Shown here: in pieces, positions 1 through 5,792 of the stretch | Position numbering within the stretch: position 1 is the first letter of the stretch | Layout: each line of letters opens with the position of its first letter | Source of the DNA: an uncultured Oscillospiraceae bacterium | GTDB taxonomy: Bacteria; Bacillota; Clostridia; Oscillospirales; Acutalibacteraceae | Assembly: GCA_905203795.1 (NCBI GenBank) | Contig: CAJKXG010000087.1 | Coordinates: 1 to 5,792 of the forward strand | Length of the DNA stretch: 5,792 nucleotides | Reading direction: 5' to 3' | Program-made: the position numbers and the translations under genes | Notes under the pieces: generated by a model | Databases searched by the model: none | The model's input: only the letters and a program-made list of their open reading frames with translations | What the model was told of the DNA's origin: nothing

Positions 1-1
1 G

Positions 2-3000
2 ACGGCGGACGCGATTGCAGAAAAATGGGCGTCTACGCCGAATGCGGAACTGAAATATGCCATCGCGAAAACGGAACTCGGCATGTCTGAGGAAGATGCC
101 GTACTTTTCGCCGTTACAAGCGATGAGGATGTGAGCAACGAAGCAGTATTTGACAGATTTACGAAATCGAATGTCAGCAACGCCATGCGAAAGGAAATGA
201 CGGAAGACGAGTCGAGGAATTACCGCGCAATTCGTGCCTTATCAGGTGATGAAGCGGCGGAAATGTATCTGGACGAGCTTGCCCCGTCCTTGGCTGCGAG
301 ACCGTGGGAAAAGCTGGCGAAAGAAAGCCCTGTAGCCGCGTCGCTCATGTCTATCATGGATCAAGGCTTATCCGGCATTGCGATGGCTGAAAATGCGTTA
401 AATTCCCTATCAGATCGCGGAATCAACCCATATTCCGGTATGAATCAACTGTCCATCGCTTCCGGCGCAATCCGATCCACGGTGGCAAACGATGTGATAG
501 GCGGCGGCGCAGGAAGCGTCTTGTATCAGGCTGCTATGAGCGTCGGCGATATGGCGTTTTCCATGCTGGCAGGATGGGCGCTGTCAGCAGGAACTGCTAC
601 AACAGGCAGCATCCGCGCTATGATGCACAAAGCTCAGCCTATTATACAAGGTATCATGAGTTCATCCGCCGCAACATCTGCTACTATCAACGCGAAACAA
701 CGAGGTTTGACAGATGCACAGGCTCTGACGCTTGGCGTGATTGCCGGCTTTGCAGAGTACATCACAGAAAAATACAGCGTGGAAAAGGCGATAGCCGACC
801 CGAAAAACGTAATTGGGTATTGGGTAAAAAACTATTTTACAGAAGGAATAGAGGAACCGGCATCCAACCTCCTGAACACGGTGGCAGATGTGTTGGTCGC
901 GGGAGAAAAAAGCGAATGGCGGATGAATGTCAACTACTACATGCAGGAAAAAGGCATGAGCGAAAAGGACGCATTCGGTGCTGCTTTTGTGGACAAGCTG
1001 AAGGAACTCGGCATGGATTTCGTCGTCGGTTCTTTGGCAGGCGGCATCATGGCCGCGCCCGTGTCGATTTACACCGGCATCCAGAGGGCGCGAACAAAAC
1101 GCGCCAAAAACGCAGGAGCACTGAACGTGTCGATCAAACGACCGGACGTTCAGGCGGAAAGCACGCAAAACGGCGATTTTAAAGCTGATGAGAGTAACTT
1201 GCCGTACGATCAGAAAACGCCGAATTTGGGCGTTTCTGATGAGAATACTGATAACTCAGTCGTATCGAATGCGGATACAGCTGTCAATGGTGAGTTGCAG
1301 TACGACTTTGAAAACAGCGACGTGTCCAGCTATACGAACGGGTATGACGTATCCGTTGAAGAGGACTGGGCGGCGCAAAACGCCAACACGGAAGGACGGC
1401 AAAACGTAACAAGCCTTTCCGAAATCGTGGAGGATATCAAAAATTCGTTCGGCGTGGCCATCAGCAAAGGGAAAATCAGACAAAGAGGTGCGCTCGGCAT
1501 TTTCAAAACAAGATCGGAAGCCATTCGTACCCGCACGTCAAACGACGTGCCTGTCATTTCGCATGAGCTCGGTCACTATTTTGACAAGACATATTCTTTG
1601 CGTAATCTTCAATCTATGCAAACAGCATTAGATGTTCTGACAGAGACAGAGCCTGATTTTGCCGTTCAGTACACTAGACGAGAACTCGGAGGAGAAGCGA
1701 TTGCTGAATTTGTGCGGCGATACATGACGGACAGAACGACCGCAAGGCAGGATTACGGTCAGTTTTACAATGATTTTGTTGAAAGACTTGGTGTAAAGGA
1801 AATCCGAAAGCTGGATGCTATCGCCGACAAAGTAAACGCCTATATGCGCGCGTCGGAATATGATCGCATGAGTGCTGCTGTTTCCACGTCGTCAGAGCAC
1901 AGAAAGGCAATACGAAAAAGCGAAGGAACAAGACGTGCGGCAAAACGGATACTGAAATCCGTTAATACAGTCGTTTTTGACGATGCTTTGCCTATCAAAG
2001 ACGTGAGCGATGAAGCATATCGTCAGTACTATCATGCGAAAAAGTCAAACGCTATAGCGGAAAACGGCATCATCAAAGGCGAATACATGGTGGCATTTGA
2101 TCGTACGGCTGCGCCTATGCGCGACACGAACGGAAACATCATGTTTGACGAAAACGGCGAAACGATGATCGAAAAAACGTTGCAACAGGAGATTTCTCCT
2201 ATTCTGACGGAAGACAGCAAAACAAACAGGCAGATCGAGAACGACTTCAGCTTGTATCTGGTGTGCCGTCGCGGACTGGAGCTTCCAGGGAAACGCGTAT
2301 TTGCCGATCCGACGCTGGACACGCCTGAAGCGATGCAGAGACAGATCGACGCTTTGGAAGAAAAATATCCGAAATTCAGAGAAACGGCGGAAGATTTGTA
2401 TCGATGGGAGAGAAGTTTGCTATACACATGGGGCGTTGAAACGGGTATCGTATCACGGGAAACTTTCAATTTGCTCGGAGAAAAGTACAAAGCGTACGTT
2501 CCTCTTCAACGTTTGATCGATCCGAAAAGCGGAAAAGCAAAGAAAAATTCAGGACAACCAATCAAATCTATCCACGGATCAGGTCTTGATATCATCCGCC
2601 CTATTGACAGCATCTCCGTAAACGCGCAACGGCTTGTGAGCATGTCGAACAGAAATGCTGTTCTGAGAACCGTAGGAGAAGCGGCTGATACGCAAGACGG
2701 ACTTGGATCGCTGATTGAGCGTGTTCCTCCGGATGTCGTACAGAACAGCATATCCACAGACGCGCTTCTGAGAGCAATGGACAACGCAGGAATAGAGCAC
2801 CAAAACGGTCTTGATGTCGTGGAATGGCTGAATGCCAACTACGGAAATAGATTGTACGAATACGGCGTAAGCCGCACGCAAAGTCCGGACATCGTCACGG
2901 TGATGAACGGATCTCAGCGAACCTATTATCAAGTTCACGACAAGGCGCTGCTGGATGCTCTTTCTCAGCTGAATCCTACCACTGTCAGCATGGTTTTAGA

Positions 3001-4999
3001 GGGAGCAAATCATATCAACCGATATTTCAAGTTACTTACGACAGGCGCTAACTTTGTATGGAATATCACGAAAAATCTGGCTGCCGATTTTCAAACAGCC
3101 TTTGTAAACTCGACGGAAAATAACCTTTTTAAATTTTGTGCGCAGAGCGTAAGGGCTTTTTGTGAGGTTGTAGGAAACAGCATAGGATATAAAGCCTACA
3201 AAGCGGCAGGCGGCGGATATTCCTCCTATATCGGTCAAAATACAAAGTCAATCGAAACGCTGACAAACGAATTGTTTGACACGAGCGCAGGAACAGTCAA
3301 AGGAAAGCTGCAAAGCTTAGTGGAAAAAATCGAATCGTTAAACAACGCTATCGAGCAGACACAACGGTATGCGGAAAACAAACGTGCGCTCGCACTCGGA
3401 TACAGTCCTGCGGACGCTGTGTATGCCGCTGACGAGATCACGACCAATTTCGGAAGAAGCGGACGTCTGACAAAAGAGGTAGACAAGGTAGCCGCTTATA
3501 CAAATGCCGCTGTACAGGGTTTGTATCGTGAAATTCAGCAATGTAAGAATCATCCACTTGGATTTACATTAAAATGTACGATACCGGCTATCCTTCTGGC
3601 TGCCTTGGTTCACGGATGGAATTCCGGTATGAAAGGAGAAGAAGGAGAGGAGGAATACCGCAAACTATCCACGCATCAAAAAAACAATTACTACTGCTTT
3701 TACACAGGAGACGGGAAATTCACGAAGATCACAAAAGCGAGGTCTTTGTCGATACTGGAAAGCCTTTTTGAACGCGCATGGGAATCTTTTGCACAGAAAA
3801 ATCCGGATGCCTGGAAAGATATCGACGACTACATTTTGACGAACCTGAATCCTGTCGGAAGCAACCCCATCATCAGCACGATGAACGACATAATCAAAAA
3901 CGAGAGTTTCTCCGGATCGTCGATCGTTCCGAAAAATATGGAATCGCTTCCTGATAAAGAGCAATATGACGGTAACACGACGTATCTTGCTCGTATGATC
4001 GGAAATTTCACGGGATGGTCGCCTATGAAGATCGATTACGCAATCGATCAGACGACAGGTATTCTAGGTGATCTAAACAAGATGATCGCACCTACAGAAA
4101 GCAGTTCTGAATTTTTTGAAAAGCTTCAGGACACCTTGGGGCGTGCCAACCTGAGGGCGGACGCCGCCTATTCTACCGATGCGCTGAACGTCTTATACGA
4201 CGAACGGGATTCTCTTGAAAAGAGGAAAAATTCGATTCAAAACAAAGACTATGAAGCAGCCGGTTCGTACAAGGCATACAGCGCCATTCTGAATACGATT
4301 TCCGACATAACGAAATACGGGAAAGCCAATGGGGAGGAACGCGCATGCAGACTTCTTGCGAGAGACGAAGCCGTTCGATTCCGTGAAACGTTTTCGTCAG
4401 ATGATGCTTTGACAGAACTGTATCAAAGGACGTCTGAAGAAGGCGTGTTCCCGTATCGTTCGTTCAAAACTGAGTTTTCATACGACGGTGAAAAATACGC
4501 GATACATCCGACGGACGTTATATCCATGATGGACGATTACAATGACGCTGTGGAAGACGCTTATGCGGATGTGATGGAAATGGGTCTTTCCGATAAGGAA
4601 ACGGTCGCCGCTCTTTTGAAAGCGAAGGACGATATATACGAAAGTGTAAAAGCGAAATATGCAGCGATCTCGTTGGGAGAATGTGATGAAGAAGCGCCGA
4701 TTGCCACAAATTCCTGCGGACTTTCTGACGGACAATACGCCGTGTATCGTTCCATATTGTCCGGAATAGAAGCCGACAAGGACGAGGACGGCAAAACGAT
4801 CAGCGGGTCGAAGAAAAAGAAGGTATGCGAAGCAATCGACGAGTTTTGCGACGAACACGGTCTTTCGAGGGAAGTGAAATATCGGCTGTATGCGGCGGAA
4901 GGGTATGGTGAGAGCAGTGTAAACGAAGTGGACTGGTTTCGTGCGAGCGATCAGCGTTCAAGCTATTGGGATGATCTGTGGAAGAAAAAAAAGGAGTGA
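2..4999 (+). CDS. Giant phage polyvalent structural protein with metallopeptidase motif and LPD38-like region (5' partial)
   Basis: Probable virion-internal or ejection-type phage protein. The frame is open from the left edge; the first in-frame ATG (position 83) has only a weak GGAA upstream and coding-like residues precede it, so the true start lies outside. Residues are numbered from that ATG. Hydrophobic Gly/Ala-rich segments lie near 139-180, 214-226 and 309-333, with an EGIEE motif at 254-258. An acidic Asn/Asp/Ser linker covers about 334-442. A gluzincin-like segment follows: HELGH at 494-498 (two His ligands and catalytic Glu), with candidate third ligands Glu538 and Glu542 in GGEAIAEF. 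A basic stretch is at 607-626. FSLYLVCRR (722-730) and YVPLQR (805-810) resemble conserved phage polyvalent-protein motifs. The LPD38-like part includes TTGANFVWNITKNLAADF (near 985), an EQTQRYAENKRAL helix (from 1091), TTNFGRSG (1120-1127), AAYTNAAVQG (1137-1146) and a hydrophobic helix at about 1167-1176. SPMKIDY (from 1313) is typical of these proteins. The C-terminus has an Asp-rich loop (1565-1576) and ends KKKKE. Family placement is by eye; peptidase activity is inferred. Confidence 0.88.
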   Translation, partial: TADAIAEKWASTPNAELKYAIAKTELGMSEEDAVLFAVTSDEDVSNEAVFDRFTKSNVSNAMRKEMTEDESRNYRAIRALSGDEAAEMYLDELAPSLAARPWEKLAKESPVAASLMSIMDQGLSGIAMAENALNSLSDRGINPYSGMNQLSIASGAIRSTVANDVIGGGAGSVLYQAAMSVGDMAFSMLAGWALSAGTATTGSIRAMMHKAQPIIQGIMSSSAATSATINAKQRGLTDAQALTLGVIAGFAEYITEKYSVEKAIADPKNVIGYWVKNYFTEGIEEPASNLLNTVADVLVAGEKSEWRMNVNYYMQEKGMSEKDAFGAAFVDKLKELGMDFVVGSLAGGIMAAPVSIYTGIQRARTKRAKNAGALNVSIKRPDVQAESTQNGDFKADESNLPYDQKTPNLGVSDENTDNSVVSNADTAVNGELQYDFENSDVSSYTNGYDVSVEEDWAAQNANTEGRQNVTSLSEIVEDIKNSFGVAISKGKIRQRGALGIFKTRSEAIRTRTSNDVPVISHELGHYFDKTYSLRNLQSMQTALDVLTETEPDFAVQYTRRELGGEAIAEFVRRYMTDRTTARQDYGQFYNDFVERLGVKEIRKLDAIADKVNAYMRASEYDRMSAAVSTSSEHRKAIRKSEGTRRAAKRILKSVNTVVFDDALPIKDVSDEAYRQYYHAKKSNAIAENGIIKGEYMVAFDRTAAPMRDTNGNIMFDENGETMIEKTLQQEISPILTEDSKTNRQIENDFSLYLVCRRGLELPGKRVFADPTLDTPEAMQRQIDALEEKYPKFRETAEDLYRWERSLLYTWGVETGIVSRETFNLLGEKYKAYVPLQRLIDPKSGKAKKNSGQPIKSIHGSGLDIIRPIDSISVNAQRLVSMSNRNAVLRTVGEAADTQDGLGSLIERVPPDVVQNSISTDALLRAMDNAGIEHQNGLDVVEWLNANYGNRLYEYGVSRTQSPDIVTVMNGSQRTYYQVHDKALLDALSQLNPTTVSMVLEGANHINRYFKLLTTGANFVWNITKNLAADFQTAFVNSTENNLFKFCAQSVRAFCEVVGNSIGYKAYKAAGGGYSSYIGQNTKSIETLTNELFDTSAGTVKGKLQSLVEKIESLNNAIEQTQRYAENKRALALGYSPADAVYAADEITTNFGRSGRLTKEVDKVAAYTNAAVQGLYREIQQCKNHPLGFTLKCTIPAILLAALVHGWNSGMKGEEGEEEYRKLSTHQKNNYYCFYTGDGKFTKITKARSLSILESLFERAWESFAQKNPDAWKDIDDYILTNLNPVGSNPIISTMNDIIKNESFSGSSIVPKNMESLPDKEQYDGNTTYLARMIGNFTGWSPMKIDYAIDQTTGILGDLNKMIAPTESSSEFFEKLQDTLGRANLRADAAYSTDALNVLYDERDSLEKRKNSIQNKDYEAAGSYKAYSAILNTISDITKYGKANGEERACRLLARDEAVRFRETFSSDDALTELYQRTSEEGVFPYRSFKTEFSYDGEKYAIHPTDVISMMDDYNDAVEDAYADVMEMGLSDKETVAALLKAKDDIYESVKAKYAAISLGECDEEAPIATNSCGLSDGQYAVYRSILSGIEADKDEDGKTISGSKKKKVCEAIDEFCDEHGLSREVKYRLYAAEGYGESSVNEVDWFRASDQRSSYWDDLWKKKKE
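4987..4993 (+). other. Possible -1 slippery heptamer A_AAA_AAG before the stop codon
   Basis: In the upstream gene the codons read AAA AAA AAG GAG TGA, so bases 4987-4993 form A_AAA_AAG in the phase needed for -1 slippage, the same heptamer used in Escherichia coli dnaX. A -1 slip would continue GGA GTG ACC AAC ATG, directly in frame with the fibre gene and with no stop between. I see no convincing stimulatory hairpin at the usual distance: the nearest stems are 5019-5031 (4 base pairs) and 5042-5060 (6 base pairs). The A-run may simply be the purine-rich context of the ribosome binding site. Confidence 0.25.
4991..4996 (+). promoter_or_regulatory. Ribosome binding site of the fibre gene, inside the end of the upstream gene
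   Basis: AAGGAG is a near-perfect Shine-Dalgarno sequence, with 8 bases between it and the ATG at 5005. It lies within the last two sense codons (AAG GAG) of the upstream gene, just before its TGA. This arrangement fixes the start of the second gene and suggests translational coupling between the two. Confidence 0.9.
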
Positions 5000-5004
5000 C
5001 CAAC

Positions 5005-5792
5005 ATGCAGAGAACCATCACCTTTACGGTGGATGCGACCGGCGGCATCTCCCCTGCCGCGCCGCAGTATGCCGGCGTACAGGGAGAGGACAAGGCGACG
5101 GCGGTGCTGTTTGATTTGTCGGCGTGGAGCGGTGAGAATTATTTCTACCGCGCGGAGTATGTGTCCGGCGCAGGGCAGGGCGACACGACTGACGTCTTAG
5201 TGCCGGACAGCGAAAACAAGGTATCTGTTCCGCTGCTGAAAAGCTGGACGACAGACGGCGGTCGCGCGGTGGTGCGTCTGGTCGCGTCTGTCGCCGTGCA
5301 GGACGGCGAATATCAGACAGTGATGTCGGTGGATGCGCCGATCTATTACCGCTCGAAAGAGGAAATGACGGGGCTGCCGGAAGGGACGGACGAAACGGGG
5401 CTGACGCATCTGATCCTGTCCGCGCACGAAGCCGCCGACGAAGCGAATGCGGCGGCGGAAGGTGCCAATGCGGCGGCGGAACGTGCGGATACGGCGATTG
5501 AGGCGGCAAATGAGGCGGCTGGAAAAGCGCTTGCGGCAGAAGTGCTCGCCAACAGCGCCGGTGCGGCTGCGAGTGCATCCGCGTCTGCCGCCGACACGTC
5601 GTCTGCTGCTGCCGATGCGGCGGCGTTGGCAGCCAACAAAACCGTGGATGAGATCGAAAAGATGCTGGCGGATGGGGTGTTCGACGGCGCTGCTTCGGCT
5701 GTCAAGGCGACGAATGTGGTGCTGACCACGACCTCGGGCGGCAATCGGTTTTACGAGATCACGCTCGATCTGCCCGCCGATCACGACGCGCC
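5005..5792 (+). CDS. Phage tail fibre / BppU-like baseplate upper protein (3' partial)
   Basis: Likely host-adsorption protein located at the phage tail tip. The frame runs without a stop to the right edge (262 complete codons). The start is set by the AAGGAG site 8 bases upstream and the 5-base gap after the preceding stop. Residues 1-130 look beta-rich, beginning MQRTITFTVDATGGISP and including AVLFDLSAWSG (41-51), LLKSWTTDGG (85-94) and APIYYRSKEE; this resembles the N-terminal domain of BppU-type baseplate proteins of Firmicutes phages. Residues 140-216 are eleven consecutive seven-residue units, each starting with Ala and mostly AN or AD, which predicts a trimeric coiled-coil shaft. From about 224 the sequence becomes Val/Thr/Gly-rich (VVLTTTSGGNRFYEITLDLP), the likely start of a distal or receptor-binding region that is cut off. 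GC content is visibly higher than in the upstream gene. The phage-fibre role is well supported by architecture; the exact BppU family assignment is less certain. Confidence 0.8.
   Translation, partial: MQRTITFTVDATGGISPAAPQYAGVQGEDKATAVLFDLSAWSGENYFYRAEYVSGAGQGDTTDVLVPDSENKVSVPLLKSWTTDGGRAVVRLVASVAVQDGEYQTVMSVDAPIYYRSKEEMTGLPEGTDETGLTHLILSAHEAADEANAAAEGANAAAERADTAIEAANEAAGKALAAEVLANSAGAAASASASAADTSSAAADAAALAANKTVDEIEKMLADGVFDGAASAVKATNVVLTTTSGGNRFYEITLDLPADHDA
5422..5652 (+). repeat. Heptad repeat encoding the alanine-rich fibre shaft
   Basis: Eleven in-frame units of 21 bases encode heptads that each begin with Ala, from AHEAADE through ANAAAEG, ANAAAER, ADTAIEA and ANEAAGK to ANKTVDE, with no insertion or skip. 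The best-conserved pair is an exact 15-base direct repeat, AATGCGGCGGCGGAA, at 5446-5460 and 5467-5481, exactly 21 bases apart. The other units have diverged at the DNA level but keep the first-position Ala. This is a protein-coding repeat inside the fibre gene, not a mobile or CRISPR repeat. Confidence 0.8.

Noticed and set aside
574..1182. Open frame of 202 codons on the + strand inside the giant gene
   Set aside because: It overlaps a well-supported frame whose motifs run straight through it. The product is a basic, Arg/His/Cys-rich string without domains, and there is no ribosome binding site.
1533..1550. Perfect 7-base-pair inverted repeat GCACGTC-AAAC-GACGTGC just before the HELGH codons
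   Set aside because: It is inside coding sequence, has no following T-run for a terminator, and one such short hairpin is expected by chance in a window of this size. It does not obviously serve as an operator.
2032..2490. Reverse-strand open frame of 152 codons
   Set aside because: It lies fully within the giant gene at a conserved part of that protein. Its Ser/Cys/Phe-rich translation is typical of an antisense shadow.
5042..5060. GCGGCA/TGCCGC hairpin early in the fibre gene, considered as a frameshift stimulator or terminator
   Set aside because: It is about 48 bases from the slip heptamer, too far for a usual stimulator, and is not followed by a T-run.
5422..5652. Periodic DNA that could suggest a CRISPR or tandem-repeat array
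   Set aside because: The 21-base period equals seven codons, stays in frame and encodes a heptad pattern, so it is a protein repeat and not an array with spacers.
5024..5784. Three overlapping reverse-strand open frames (about 130-195 codons) opposite the fibre gene
   Set aside because: They are antisense images of GC-rich, alanine-coded DNA. The Ala/Ser or Arg/Pro-rich products have no domain logic, and the + strand frame here has an excellent ribosome binding site.

Overview
The window is part of a tailed-phage or prophage structural module, most likely from a Firmicutes (Clostridia-like) host. The evidence is a giant phage-type polyvalent structural protein followed directly by a tail-fibre or baseplate-type protein, both on the + strand. 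A textbook AAGGAG Shine-Dalgarno sits between them, and there is no intergenic space to speak of. Host and phage type are inferred; nothing in the window fixes a taxon.

Layout: positions 2-4999 are one reading frame, already open at the left edge, so the protein is missing its N-terminus. The visible 1665 residues show several regions in order. First is an Ala/Gly-rich hydrophobic N-terminal module, then an acidic, poorly structured linker. A gluzincin-like metallopeptidase segment (HELGH plus a downstream GGEAIAEF helix) follows. Next come a long helical region, an LPD38-like segment (large polyvalent protein-associated domain) and a conserved 'IVP ... SP.KIDY' C-terminal segment, and finally a Lys/Asp-rich tail with a degenerate EF-hand-like loop. 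Positions 5005-5792 are the 5' part of a second gene, cut by the right edge. It has a beta-rich BppU-like N-terminus and eleven uninterrupted alanine heptads that look like a fibre shaft.

Only 5 bases separate the stop of the first gene from the ATG of the second, so they should be co-transcribed. The ribosome binding site of the second gene lies inside the last codons of the first. The first protein fits a virion-internal or ejected protein that acts at genome delivery. The second fits a host-adsorption component. That pairing is inferred from architecture and order.

Points of most interest: the intact zinc-peptidase motif embedded in a giant virion-type protein; a possible A_AAA_AAG -1 slip site immediately before the stop, with the downstream gene in exactly the -1 frame and no intervening stop; the sharp rise in GC content at the gene boundary; and the 21-base repeat unit of the fibre shaft. 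No RNA gene, CRISPR array, insertion sequence, promoter or terminator could be supported. The reverse strand carries no credible gene.
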